A stretch of 64,000 nt of DNA from Cyclina sinensis (GCA_012932295.1 JAAONU010000014.1:34317977-34381976), one strand, 5' to 3'; shown: positions 1 through 14,500, counted from the first letter of the stretch. The notes: a model not told the origin generated them from the sequence alone. Numbers and translations are program-made.

Positions 1-2884
1 TTATCCTTTTCTTGGAATATACGTTACCGATATGTGTGTGTATCATCGTATATGCTTAGTTGTAAATATTCTGGAAATAATTATGTTTAAACTTAATGCT
101 GATGTTTTCTTTTCTTAATGGCTGTGAAGATATTTCGAGTACTAAAAATATTATATTTGATTCTTTATTTACTATGACCCCTAAACCTGCTAATTTTCTT
201 ATACAGACACCATGCAATTTGGACTGAACTATATATCATTTTCAGGGACTATAACTGAAAAAACAAAATGTGCAGGTTGATCATGGTCTTCATCAGTCAT
301 ATATAGTCAGAATCCCAGTTTGATAAAGGCAAAGACTAAAGCTGCTAGATTAGAATTACAAAACCAAAATGAATTCTTTATCCAGATCAATCGTAACTCT
401 AACAGATAAATGTATTTTTACGACAGCTGTATTAACATTTTTACCCTGAATATCGTAGCCAAAGAAGACAAATTCATCCTGGTCATACTGTGTGACGGGA
501 CTTATAGTCACAGTGGTAATTATGGTTGAATAATTCTCTTTGAAAATGTAATTCAATGTACAAACAATGATATATTGACAACACTATTGCATCCGGCAAA
601 GTAAATGGTAGACTAAAATAATTTAGGTTGTGTCTCCAACCATAAACATCGCTTGCGTGTAAAAACCAACCAATCAAATTAAGCTTCGATAACGCTGATG
701 CCAGTTGGATTCCAGAAGTCTTGTTTTAAAGATAAAGATGGTGCAATCGAACGCCTCTGGTCTCACCTATACCCATGGGCCTACAAAGGTTTATAACAGA
801 TACAGTTAATTCCGAGCATTTAAACCAATAGTTTACCAAATAAAACCGGCCTAAAATTTGAAAAATACTTCTTCCTCATCAGTCAAAATATATTTCCATA
901 CATTAAAAGGTATTAACTAATATCGAAGAACTTATGATAAAATCAAACGCAGAGGGCCCATATATATATTTTTTAAATATGGTGTTATTTACGTACAAAA
1001 TAATTTGTCGTCGCGCGTGAGAGTTTCAAAAATAAAAGAAACAGAAAATCTAAGGTTGAATGTTCGGTCTATAATCTGAAAGATATAATCTTAAAGGATT
1101 GGAATGTAAATAAAATCTTAAACTGTATGTCAAAACGACAACAAATATAAAAGTTATATTTTAGATCGTTGTAAAGGTAGACTTGAACGATGATAACAGA
1201 ACGTCGTACTCTTTACACAATTTGTATTTAAAGTGTTTACATAAAAAAGTGTCAGGTGAAAAAAATCACTCAAACAGGAAGAGTTTAAGTTAAACTTGTA
1301 TCCACTTGAAGAACTTCAGCTGTGAGGGATGAACTCAAACTGCAAAATGACCAAATCGAGATAAAAAGCTCCCTGTCTGCTTTTATAGTGTTTACTTTTA
1401 TTCGGTATTTAGCTTACTCCTTTGCTTTTGGTGTTTATTATAGACAAACACAATGACGGATGTAAATTAATTATTATGGATCACCATAAATCAAACACTT
1501 TAAAACCGGCTCTGCATGATTTTTCACTTAATTCTACAATAAACATAAACCGTTTTCTTCAGGGTTTTCCTAGTTCCGTTTGATGAACATCAAAAGGTAA
1601 ACAATTAGCAGTTTCTGCTAGTTTCAAGTTAATATATGTTCTGGTTACCTTGTACAGTAGATGTAATTAAGAAAGGAAACAATTGAGCCGTAACCTTTGA
1701 TGGATATCAGAAGAATGATTTCCTTTCAGTTTTGCAGCGCGAATGTCTCATTCAGTTGCGTTTACTAACCACACTTCTACGAACTTAGCATCAAATCTTT
1801 TGAAAAAAAATGTGACAATTATACAAGAGCAATCTCTTACAGCGAACATTATTTCAAGAAAAGGAGTATGTTTTATTTTAAAATCGGCGGCATAATAGAA
1901 TTCAAGCAGCAGTTGGTATTTGTAAACATTTAGCAAAATTATTAACTAAAACACGGGCTCGGTAAATTTTGTGAATAGCTGTCATCATTTGTAAGTCGAG
2001 GAAAAGAAACACTGATCGATATTTTTTTCGAATTTACAAAGTAGGAAAATAGTATTTGTACTGTTTATTTTCATTGGCTGTACTTTGGATTTAGAAGGCA
2101 ATTGTTATCGACAAAATCAATACTGGAAAACTAACTTTCTTTGCGAAAGATATGTGTCTGTGCATATATCGCCTAAAGCTTTTCATACATTTCATAAGAT
2201 ATAATAAAACCCTTAAATATTTATAGACGACCTATTTATTTAAGACGTGAGATCTCCTAACGATAATACTTTGTAAGATTGTTTTAATTTCTCTTTATTA
2301 AATGTTTTTTATCACAAAAGAATTTATATCTTTATTTAGGGTTAAGTTTATATAAAAATGCATAAAGAAAATTCAACATCAATGGAATGTATGATCTTTT
2401 ATCATTTCAAACACAAAGTCAAAACATCTGTTAACGTATCTCATAATTTCGTACATTTCTTAAAATTTATATCAGTAAGATTCAATTATTTGTTTGACCT
2501 ACTTATGCAGTCAGTATTGTTTTACCCATTTTTGTGTACATAAATTTCTGTAACTTCCTGGTCGTTTATGTAGAAACTATATTTTCGTATTGTTTATAGA
2601 AAGGAAGATATCCGTGTCTTTTCTTTTCATTTCGTTCACAGGCTTAATTACCACAGGTAGGAAAATAGTTTTGCTATTAAAATATACATTTATATTATCT
2701 AAATACAGAAGAATGCATAAACAATATGTTGTGTTAAGAGAAAATTGCCCATTAGGAGCTGACGTTCATAAATACAGCTCATTTACAGATTACTGAGCCT
2801 GCGTCAGGAAGTTAAGGTGGCTCTGTCTATCGCTACTGTTTATGTCTACTATAGCGTTTATATCCATTCGTAAATACAGAAGCA
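1..2884. other. AT-rich DNA without a recognisable gene
   Basis: I see only short open frames that lack family motifs and splice-supported continuation. A minus-strand frame at about 356-560 has mixed protein-like composition, but I cannot tie it to a family or to neighbouring exons. No repeat with clear ends was recognised here. Confidence 0.4.
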
Positions 2885-3450
2885 TTTAAAGCTAACCTGA
2901 GCTCGAAGTGCTCATGGTGACCTATTTTGATCGCTTGATATCCGTCTTTCGTCATTTTTCAACACTTACATTGATAACACTCTAGGGCATATGTTCCATG
3001 CAATAAACGTAACAGTTTATCTTGATGAATTCTTGCTTAAATATGAATATGTGTTATCTAGATTGAAATCCAGGTCACTGGCTTAAATCAAAAGAAAATA
3101 TCTCCGCTGCTTAAGTCACATTTTAAATTCAGCCCATCATGTTTTCTCGTCAAAATATTTGCTTTGTTGATTTCTAGGCACATTTGAATATGGGTCGCCT
3201 AAAGACTAGGTCACTGGTTTAAATCAAAGTAGTGTCTTTATGAAACTCTTGCGGCCACATTTGAATAATCATTTTCGTTGTTGTTTTTATCTTTGGCAAA
3301 TTTTGAATATTGGTCACTTGGGGTCAAAACGAGGTCACTGACTTAAATCTAAGGAAGTTCTAATGAAGCTATGCTCTAAAGGTTACCTTTTAAGTTCAGT
3401 CATGACGATATTTGCCCACTTCGAACTTATTATAATTATTCCTAATGATT
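2885..3450. repeat. Dispersed clam-type repeat, degraded copy
   Basis: The stretch opens with a GAGCTCGAAGTGCTCATGGTGACC-like block (2900-2923). It continues with several degenerate units, each containing AGGTCACTGGYTTAAATC (for example near 3070, 3208 and 3333). The opening block matches, in inverted orientation, the end of the copy at 31440-32215. Similar fragments recur at 7795-7850 and 8580-8860. No coding potential is seen. Confidence 0.55.
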
Positions 3451-3469
3451 CTATTTTGATTATTTAATT

Positions 3470-4420
3470 AATATCGTAAGTGGCCACCAGCATGTCGTAT
3501 TACCTTTATAAAACGAAGTCTCATGGAATTGACGTGACGTTGTACGATGCGTGGGGGAATGTCCATTCGATCTGCTGAGCATACTCGAGCTCCTGTAGCT
3601 TGTTGGCAACATGCCTTGACCTAACACTCTCCCAAATATGCACAATAAGGTTGAGGTCAGGTGAAACGGCAGACCTAGGCAAGACGTCAACGTCATTTGC
3701 ATTCACATATTGGTGTGTAAGCCGTGCCATATGTGGACGTGCATTGTCATGCATCGGTGTGGAGGAGTATGCTGATTAATAATTGGAACAGCTACTGGAC
3801 TCAACACCTGACTTATGTACTCGGCTGCACTGAAATGGCCCGTCACGATTACCAGTCCTGTTTCCCATGATCCCGCCCAAACCATAATCACTACCCCCTC
3901 TAAACCTGTTTCTCTCTTCAACACAAGCGTCAGCAAATTGCTCCCATCTCCTAAATACTCTCATCCCTTCATCACCGAAACGTACATTGATTCGTCAAAA
4001 AAGACAGTTCCATCCCATAGGCGCCTTTGCCAGCGTAGATGCTACCGTACCCATTTCAAACGACCATCGCGATGATGTGGTGTGAGCACATTTGCAACAT
4101 AAGTTATTCTTAGGCTAAAAGACCGAGTGTAGTAATGCAGACGCCCCAGAATGGTATCTCTGCCATGAACGCACTCCTTCGCTGTAGCGGTAGCGGTTTG
4201 GAAACGACGCCTGGTATGCGTCAATTTCAAAAGACGGTCTAATCTGTTGAAAGAAATGCGAGGCCTGCCGGTTCGAAGACGATCGGCAATTGCTCCTGTT
4301 TGCAGGGACCTTGTACGAGAATTACTTATACTGTTTCTGTGACAATTAAATGCCTGCGCAACATGATCGACGGAGTTACCTCTATTGCAAAAGATTGGCA
4401 TTGTATTTTTTTAACAATCT
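3470..4420 (-). pseudogene. Tc1-like transposase relic
   Basis: Read on the minus strand, successive frames give an N-terminal helix-turn-helix region with a GRPR-type hook (about 4250-4400), a VMVWAG motif (about 3880), a DNARPH motif (about 3740) and a PDLN...WE motif (about 3640). This order is that of the Tc1/IS630 DDE transposases. The parts lie in different frames, and the residue expected to be the last catalytic Glu (normally in an IEHxW motif) reads as Val. The element is therefore dead. Its inverted ends were not located. A transposase cuts and pastes its own element at TA sites; this copy cannot. Confidence 0.8.
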
Positions 4421-5436
4421 TCATTATTTTGTGTGTTTTTCCTACTTCTAGGTGTTGCAAGAAAGTAGTGAGAAATTATTTGACCAATTTTACATTTACA
4501 AAGACAATGTACTGGCAAATCGTACAAAACACTTGTTTTGGGATGTTGCGTGACTGTCGGTTTTAAAAACATAAACGCCAAATCAAACTTATAAACACGT
4601 TTGAGATCCAGCATTAAGCAAATCTTCTTGAAACTTGACAAAAATATTTGCTTTTTGTTCTATAGGATGTTTCCTGAAATTTTGTTATGTAGGTTAAAAG
4701 ATTATCATCCCATATCATTACTTGTGAACACTCTAAAATTTACATTTTGACAGAAATTTATGAAACATTGTCGTTGTGGCATAAAGGATATTGAATTTGG
4801 TTGATATGGGTCTAAAATAGATCAGCTCAGATTAGTAATATAAAGCACAGAAACAGCCAACAGCTAAGAGGCTAAATTTTACCCTTTTCGCATAAAATTG
4901 TTCAGAATGTTTGTGTTGACGATTACTGGTGAGATGTGACCGAAAGACGTAATGAAAAGCTTTTGAACAATTAGTGAGAAAGACTTCTTTGACGATCTCT
5001 TTCATAGTGTTGAAATGCGTGACGTGAAATAATAAAACAGATTTTCTTACAAAAGCCTTTTTTTTCCTCAGAATGTCAGAACATAATTGATCATAAAGAC
5101 CAAATGCAATGCAAATACTTACGATTTGAAGCATTTGAGCTGTCATTTGTTAATTTCAATGCATAAACTTACGGTCGATTTAGTAAATTGTCTCCGGAAT
5201 GGACTTGCTTGCAATTAACCGTCAAAAAGAAGTATCGGATGTATTTATGTTTACAAACTGCTGTATTATTTGACGACAATTTTGCTAGATAAATTGAATA
5301 TGTCTTATGCAGTACAAGGGCAAGAATTTAAGAGCTGTATTTTCGTGCAGAATCAAAATAACATGTGTTTTTTTATGCGTGTTCGTTATGTTTTGTAAAA
5401 CAAACCCCAAAATATTATTTTGTTTGTTTGTTATAG
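4421..5436. other. Gap before the Ig receptor, no gene seen
   Basis: This stretch contains only short frames without motifs. Any promoter and 5' untranslated exon of the receptor gene should lie here or further left. The start codon at 5437 directly follows a pyrimidine-rich stretch ending in TTATAG, which resembles a 3' splice site, so an upstream non-coding exon is likely but was not located. Confidence 0.4.
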
Positions 5437-5503
5437 ATGGCATACTGCAGTATTGGGTATGTTGTTGTAACACTTATGGTTTTTCCATATTCCTGTCAAG
5501 TAG
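5437..5503 (+). CDS. Ig receptor exon 1: signal peptide
   Basis: This short exon was found by looking for a phase-1 donor upstream of the first Ig exon. ATG is followed by 21 codons with a hydrophobic core (VVVTLM-VF) and a short polar end, typical of a signal peptide. It ends TAG|GTAAGT, a strong donor, in phase 1. Its last G completes an Asp codon with the first two bases of exon 2. The ATG lies immediately after a TTATAG acceptor-like site. Confidence 0.75.
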
Positions 5504-8500
5504 GTAAGTTGAAGATATTATTATACAAAAACTCAAACTTTTCCTTATTACTTAAAATCTAGCTACAGCATTCGGCAAATAAGAACATATTTCCATTTTT
5601 GCAGACGTTACACTTACGGTAATTTGTTTCTACTGCGGAGATATATTTTTGACAAATGCTTTTATTATTGATGAGAACGTACATTCCTTTCGAGATTTTG
5701 GACATGTTCGAAATGTGAAATATGTCATTAGTCCAGCATGAAGTAGAAATCTCGCAACTCCTCTCGATTATATTTTATTTTTCCCCTAGATATGATCGGT
5801 GTTAAATCCAAGTTATTACTAGGGATCAAAATAATGATATCAGCATTGAATATCGGTCGAAATTTTGTAAACGCTTTGAAAGGTTATTAGAATTACAAAA
5901 CTCTCGTGTATCTTGGGCGAAATAGTAATGTTGATTTCTATATTGAAATAAAAACTGGGCGATGTTGTTCAAAACTATACCACCAATTTGGATTGAAAAT
6001 AAACCGTGCTTTCTTATGGTCACATTTATTTCTGTCAAATCGATTAAAATGATTATTTATATCAATTGGATTTGATAACCTCATCACATTGCCTTTTATC
6101 AGAAGGTTTGTTTCTTAATGCCAGACATAACTAGAACTATCGCTGAATGCGATTCATACCCCCACCAATGTCATTGATAGAAGGTGACTTGGGTATTTGA
6201 ATATATGGAAAAAAGAATAACTTTTGTGGCATAAAATAGTTGTATTTAATGGAAAAAAGACAACACTTCACAGGTAATAGTAATGAATAAATTTTGAATC
6301 GTCAAATTAGGAAACATGTAACAATAACCTTTGATTTTGCAAATTTCCAGAAACAAAGAAATTATGAGCTAAAATAAAGTATATCATGTTTTCAGCCAAG
6401 TAAGAAAAAAGGCTTCATCTTAATTTGATTGACTCTAAAGTGTGACCTTGACCATGAGCTAGTACAAGGGCAACACAAGTTCAACACCAGTTCTGCATAT
6501 CCTCTTCATAAGGGAAACATTTGAGCTAAGTTTGAATAAAACCTTTCAAGGGGTATAGGATTTAAAGAGCAGACAAAAAATTGTCTGACTTTCCAGTGTG
6601 ACCTTGACTTTAGGCTGACACAAGGGCAATATGGGTTAGGCACATTGCCTTGTTGAGATGAACATTTGGGTGAAATTAGAAGAAAATCCTTGTCTTATAA
6701 TTCATTGTTAAAAATTTGACCCTCAAGTTTGACCTTGACCTTGAGTTGGTACAAGGTCAACATAGATTCTGCATATTGCTATCTTGAGATAAACATTTGA
6801 GCCATGGTTGAAGAAAATCCTTCAAGGGGTATAGAATTTACAGAGCGGACACGAAGATTATCTGAACTTCCAGTGTGACCTTGATCTTGACTTGACACAA
6901 GGCCAACATGGTTTTTGTACATTCCCATGTTGAGGTTAACATCAAAGGCGAGTTTGAAGAAAATTCTTCCATTAGTATATGATTTATTGAGTAGAAAAGC
7001 TGGAGACAGACGGACGGACCGACTGACAAACCGACTGTAACCCCCCCCCCCCCCCCCCCCATATTCGTTGCAGGGTATAATAAATGGTTTTAAAATAAAA
7101 TCTCCTTATAGCATAGAAAATATTGTACTCACATAACTTAAGATTTTTTATTCTATCTTTGTCATTTGTTTTCCAAACTAGGTAGTTTAGGTTCAAAGTG
7201 TCATATTAGAAGGATAAACACGTTTTTCACCTTAGAAATCCGTTTTTACCAAAACTAAATATCGTGTTAGTTTGTATAAAGATTTTCTAAATGATCTTAT
7301 AGCCAAGTTCACGCGGATTAAGAATTTACATAAGCAGTTAAGAAAGTAATGTGAGGAAGAGCGATGCTATGGTTTGATCAAGTTTTTTGTGGATCTAACG
7401 GCTAAAGGAAAACGTATGGACTATAAAAAAAGAAATTTGCACTAGACCAAAACATTATTAGGCTTAAGGAATTGATTTGGCTTGATTATACCAATGTCAA
7501 GGTTAATAGGAGCAAACAGTCGGTTACGTCTATTACACATATTTCCTGAATGGTTTCCTTGGTGTTTGTCAGTTTGTCACAAAAAACTCTACCTAACCTT
7601 CAAAAAACGAGTCATGTGAGGTTTAAAAAACCGCCAGATGTGATCACAGAAAACCACTACGAATACTCTAGAGGCAAAGACTGGTGCTGCGTTTTTAGCT
7701 TTCATAGTTTACCTTTGTCCCTCGTCTGTTTACCGTTTTGTGAACACTCAGAATGTTTGTCCTGATGATCCCACGGAAGGATATGAAACAGTTTCATTTT
7801 GGATAGAAAACTAGGTCACCATCTCAGATCAATGGAGACATGTTTAACACTAATTTTACAGTTAAATCAAGGTACATCTTATCCAATGTTTTAAACAAAT
7901 TCAGTTCCAGATGTATCTCAAAAAATGACTCTTCGTCTAACAAATTGCTTTCTTTTCAAATAAGCCAAACTCGAACCAAAAAATTGTTTATCCACTTCTT
8001 TTGATAAATCATCTAGAAAATATATATTTGAACAGGCAAGTCGAAATTCTATTTTAGCATAATAAGGGAATGCAGTACACGGTAGAATAGGAAAACATTT
8101 TTGACTAGTTTTTAGTCGTTATTTATAATGCAGCCAATGACACTGTAGCTTATGACGCGTCGCGATAGCTTACATGTACACACGGCGTGTTCAGACTGCG
8201 TGTAAACTTATCTAGCATAACAATGTTTGTTATCGGAAACGGAAAATGCTTGGATATTTTGAAAGAATAATATTCTGCACAAACATTAATTCCATTATTT
8301 TTGAAGATCTTTACAAATAAATTTACTTGAGCTCAGTGACAGTTTATACATGGCAGATAATTGTTTGGGATCCCAGCTATAAAAATAGATTTTCACAAGT
8401 TGAACATTTACTTTCATGAGGGTGGAAGCGTTGCTCTGATTGGCTGATGGATAGGTCACGAGAAGGTGACCTTCTATTGGTCGTCCTCAGATCCTAATAG

Positions 8501-11500
8501 CATAGCGATGTTTAGGATATGATTTTTATCAGATTGTATTCTAGTTTGTTTTAACATGTATATCAACCATATTAAACTTTCTTAGAATGTAGGTTTTGAT
8601 CTCTCAAAAGAGTTAGAAAAGTTGGTCAATGGTTTAAAAAAATCTATAAAAACTCGAGGCCAAATTTAGTCTTTATGAAATTTGTTCAGAATGTAAATCC
8701 TTAAATCATTAACCTGGTAAGAATGTCAGACACTGAGTAGCATTGGTTCTAAATCTAGGTCACCAGCATAGATCAGTGGAAAATATTTTGTTTTATATAA
8801 AATAATTGTTTGATATGAACCAGGTCAAAAGGTCAAAATTGTGAGCAGACCAGTGATTTTGTATCAATTTCAGTTTGTTGCTGACACATGTTTCAGGTAG
8901 ATGTAATGTAAAACCGCTTAAGATTTAACTTCGTGCTAGTATGGTGAATTTAAGAAATAAACTATCTCGATGTATGCATTATGATCTTTACTCTGTGTAG
9001 GGGAATAACTCAAATTATCAATAGCCGCATATGACTCCTTTCCAAGTTACCCTTTTTCAGATATATTCACAGTAGCTAATGATGAAAAACAAATTAGAAA
9101 AAAAAGGAAAGATCATTGATGGATTCAATATTATAATGATAAAAGTTGCATGTGCTATGTATTGTTTTATTAGTAATATTCGCCGCTATAAGCAGACTTA
9201 AGAACATGAATCTTACGTTTGCTTCAATTGTTTGCTCAACAGCACCCCACAACAGAAATACTCAGGAGAGCAATCCAGGACTATCATGACATATCTTTTT
9301 CAATTAAAATTGTAAAATGATACCACAAATATGGGATATTTGACTTATTTTAATAACATGCAGAATACAGTGTTAATAAGTTGTTTTCATAAAGGAAGAA
9401 ACATATTTTGGATGCTGGGAATTTAATTCAACAATTTGCAGTTTTCCAGTACTGGGATTTATGGTAATAAAACAAATCTAGCTCCCTCCGCTGAAAGTTA
9501 ATGCTGTTCATGTCATGCTTTTATGTTTCGTCAGGTGGGAACACTCACTGATTTCTAACGTGAACTAGTTCCATAACAAACTTAAGAATTTGTTTGTTTC
9601 GTAGTAACTGTTTTAAGAAGCATCACATGTAAACATTTATTGTTTTACTTGTAACTCTACAGGAGAATTGACAGAGATATAAGTTTGTTTGTAAAAAAAC
9701 ATAATGTAATTGAACCTTTCCTTGTCAGACAAAATTGTGCTAGAATTCCCTATTTGGAGGGCTGTTAACCTCTTCCCTCAAAGTAAAGAGAGGGTCCTGT
9801 ATGGCTTGCAACTTGAACTGAACATCGTTATTATTCATTTGTTTAGTTAAGGGTTTGCATAGAACATTTTCTGTTATGTATTTTTAAGGTGGAGATGAGG
9901 TAATAGATTCTTTGTTATTCTTGCTTCAGATTTTGTGTTTTCTAATTTCTTTTTTTTTAAATGCAGACATAGTTTTTAGTTCCTTTGCCAATCTGTCGAA
10001 AAAGTTGAGTTCTATTGTAATTTATATTATTTTATTTCTTTTTCAGATGCTGACATGTTATCTCCTTCAGGGGAAGTTTTTCTACAAAATGGTGAAAACT
10101 TTACCTTTAAATGTGAGCTATCATCTTTCACAAGTGTCAAACTGGGTAAATGGCAAGTATCAGAGGTGGATGTTGGGTACTCTACATTTAATGGCAACTC
10201 TTGCCTCAGTAATGTTTTAAATGAAACTTTATATGAAATTGGATGTTCGCCTGTTTTTCTCTCTTTGACAGTAAAAAAACTGACACCTTCTTTTGATTCG
10301 CTGAAAATCCAATGTATTGTTTCTGCGAGTGGGACTTACAGTTACTCAGAAACAGCATATATTAGAGTTACAGGTAAGCAGTATTTTTTCTTACCATATT
10401 CGTGTAAAACGTTTGAGTTGGCGTGTTGTTCAGTGAATGTCTGCTAGGCAGGATTTGGTCTCTGTAGCGCTAGGAGAAAAATAAAAACCTTGTTTGAAAC
10501 CACAAAATCAGAACATTAAAATTTGGTGTTTAGCATTGTTTAGTGTAATCACCCAAAAAGTGGACAAATAAGCAGCACGCCATTCTCCATGATCTCTCAG
10601 ACATATTTGAAATATCATTATACAGGTGGTAAGTCACCACCTCAGGTTAAAGGACAAGCCTGTCAGCTTTCTTGATGACACATTGTTGTGATTGCATGTT
10701 GTCCGTTATTAATCCTTTTGCATCCTTACGTCCGTTGGTCTGCAATTTTTTCAAACGACGATTTTTTATAATCTCCTCTGAAACCACTCGGCCAAATTGT
10801 ATTAAACATGGCAGGTATCCTTTTTTTCATAAAGCTCTACTATAGATCACACTGTTGTACAGTCATTAGTAAAACACCAATTTCAACAGAGACTTGACTT
10901 ATAATTTATGATGACAAATTGACTTTTTAAGCACTATTATATGTTGCAATTTTCACAATGTGCTCAGGTGAGCTGGAAATGCTTTTATAAAGAAATTAGG
11001 AAAACTGACTGGGTATATTGCAGTTTGTACCAGAAATGTTTTATTTAAGGTTTACTGGTTACGTAATATAACATTGCTCTGTCTCGAGGTCTGATTATGA
11101 CGGAATGATCTGTGAGGTCAATTCCATCTGTAATATTCGATATTGACTATAACGAATAGGTAGGGCTTATGAAAATTAAAGTTACTCAGTTATCTGTCAG
11201 TGCCATGTTTGTGAATTGTGTGATAAGTCTTCAAGATTTTCAGTGTCAGAATTTCTTATCAAATTGATCGTCTTTTGTACGGAAAATAATTTGTTTTCTT
11301 AAACAAAACATTCTGCGATAATGTAGCAAAATAAAATGTATACCAGAATCTGACAATAGTTTGCCTATGGATCAGGTTTAAAACTTACCCTTTGCTATTT
11401 AGTGGAAAGATGGCGATGTGTTTTCCCAGTGACAGAAGTCTTCAGGCGAGTTAACACAGAGGCAGTACTTAAGTTTGACTTGTCAGGATATATTAACCAA

Positions 11501-14500
11501 CAGACTGTCAATACTCTTAGTGTCAAATACCAAGACAACACTCCGAGAGCAGCGATAAGATATAACAATGGTGTCATCACTTACAGCAAAGCGTCTGGTG
11601 TGAATGTGTCTGCCGACGTGTCAGGAATAGTTGTCTTTAGAACAGAAAATTCTGGAACAGAGGATGCAGGGATATATATCATTTCATCCCCTAGTACTCC
11701 GACCAAGTGTATCTGCTTGTATATATTAGGTAAGTATATAAAAGGCAGATGCTTAACAATAAACTGTTTGTTTTTGAATTCATTAAAACAATAATAAGGC
11801 GAGATGTATTTAAATTGACAAAGCGGTTGATAAGACTTGTAGTAACACTATCTTTTGTTCATTCTGCGACCAGTAGTGACCATCATTGATAAATTTAAAT
11901 TCCTTTAGAATTGTATAATAATAATTTTCATTGTTTTCTTACACTTGTGTTTAAAAGTTGTGTTATGATTTTTTCAGAATTTCAAATTAATCATAAGTAT
12001 GAAATAATTTATTTACAACTATTTTCAGGGTTGTGTATACCTTTAATATTATCGAGTCTAAATGAAAATAAAACAGCTTGTGAAAAGGATTCATTTCTAG
12101 TTTTATATTTATATATCAAGGCATCAATCTGTATCCTGGATGTTATGAAACTATACATGTTCTTCAGAAATTGTTAGTCTAGTTCATAACAAAATATAAA
12201 TGTTATAAACACGTTTATCTTTTTTTTCTTCAAGGATTTCCAACAAAACCATCAATATCAGTAAATAACTCGTCAGTTGAAGGGAGTACACAATTATCAT
12301 GTGCAAGTAATTCAACAACCACACCTAGTAACCACAATCTTGGTTTTATATACAGCTGGAAGGTTGACAATACAATCAATCCTAATGGTTCTAGATATAT
12401 TTACTCTACAAACAGAGACACACTGACCCTCTCAAACATTGTTAAAGACGATGCCAAGAAACAGTTCACATGTATAGCTACTGAAAACGTGACTGGTGGT
12501 TACACAACAAGTCCAAGTGATGCAGTGTCGCTTAACGTTATGTGTAAGCAAAATATAATTTTTAGTTCCCTATTATTTTTAGAATGAATGAACTATTACA
12601 TTTACTGTAAACATTTTTATTTACGAAATTAGCATTTAAATCATATGTTATAAGCAAGATAACAAGGAGTACTGTAAAGTTCCAAACTTATTTTAAACTC
12701 TCTTTGAATTATACTTTTTTGGAGCAAAATGCTTGAAACAAGATCTAAGTACTGATTTAAAAAGCTGTTAAAACTATTGATAATGCAGAAATTACTGGTC
12801 GTCATTTACAGTATTTACCTTGGCTTCGATAGCTCCGCCCATGCACTCCCCTCATGTTTTTGTGTCCCCGAAGTATATAGTTTTTTAACTGTCCGTCTGA
12901 CAGTCCGTTACTCCGTCAGTCCTTCATTCCTTTCACAACCTGTAACAGTGTCCATATCTTCCTTCTCGGTAAATGGATTCACTCCAAACTTAAATAGAAC
13001 ATCCATTTGGACAATGCATTTGCACGACATATATTTATATGACCTTGATCCCTAAATGCCCTTGACCTCGATGGTTCAGTTGTCAAAACTCCTTAATATT
13101 CTCTTATTAATCAATAGATTTAGTTCACGTCTGCACACAATTACAATGACATATTTGTTCACCTTCACTTCTACAAAACCTTGACCTTGATGTTAAATTG
13201 TCAAAAATACCCCACATCTTTTGGAGGATCTACAATTTATCTTCATCTGGTCCTCAGGTCAAAGGTCAAATAACCACTCCGGGGACTTTGTACCATTCAC
13301 TGATAGTTGTTGAATCGCAATTTTCACACATACAAAGTCATCACATATGTAAAAATGTTTACGAATTCCTCACACATGTGTGACAAATACGTATGAATAT
13401 GTCACAAGTAAGTAAGTATTGTGAAATTTTCTTGCCCGCTTTTTACCACCTCTTATTACCAACAAAATGTTCACAGTCCAGTTATCATTTGTTTAATGAG
13501 CCACTACAATTTTGTCCACATGAGTTCTTTTCCAGCCGCCGTGACTCCGAAGAAGTTTCTGTTAAAAACGCACCACCCATACATCCGTCCGTCTGACCGT
13601 CTGTGAATCTGTCCTTTTACATTGCAGGGTTGTAACATTGACATGCATAAACGAAAAAAAACAACAACAACAGAACAATATTTCTATTTTTAGACAGGGA
13701 AATCCACAGTTACTTTTCAGCCAGTCAGTGACTAGCTTACAACGAATACACGATCACTATACTTACATAGTAAAAAATTAACAAAGTGCAAAAGTGTACT
13801 GTGACCTTAACCGTTATCTAGGAAAATCAACACAGTTTCATGTGCACTTCACTTTTGACCTATACGTCACGATGTGGTTAACACTTGTGCAAAGTTACTT
13901 GCAAAGCGGTACATGCATCATGAAGTAATTTACCGGACACAAAATGCCACGGGCAGAACGGAATGGTGGACGGACGAACGGACAGAATAAAGCAAACATT
14001 TTGTCCCCAAAGCAACAGTGATCTTCTTTCTCAAACATATGAAGTATGCGTTTCTGCTTTGGGTAGGAGGGTGTGGGCGCGGGTAGAGGTACATTACTAA
14101 ATTTTCACAAATGTGTGTCATATTCATACGTATATGTCAACCATGTGCGAGGAATTCGTACTAAGTTCTCACACATGTTACGAATTTATGTGTGAAAATT
14201 ACGGTTCAACACAAAGTTCTTGTTTCTCAAACATACACATATACCAACACTAATTAGAAGTTGAAGTCTTGTGGATAATATCTTAAAAATAATTCTTGTT
14301 TGCTAATAAAAACCTTACTTTATTTTTGCCTCTACAAGTATGGTTTGATTGTCTGTCGAAGTTCTGAATTTGCATTGGACTTGTGATTATGTAAGATAAA
14401 AGAAGTGTTGAAAATGAAATTTGCGTGTAATTTGTTACCTTAAAATAGTGTTGGTGATATCTTCTAGAAAAGGATAAGTGCAGTCTAACAGATACACAAC

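Noticed and set aside
356..677. Two overlapping minus-strand frames with fairly protein-like composition
   Set aside because: No family resemblance, no matching splice sites, and no neighbouring exon in phase.
9912..10220. Frame starting upstream of Ig exon 2 with a hydrophobic leader
   Set aside because: It lacks an ATG and its reading through exon 2 is in the wrong frame for the Ig domain. The exon at 5437-5503 fits as the signal peptide.
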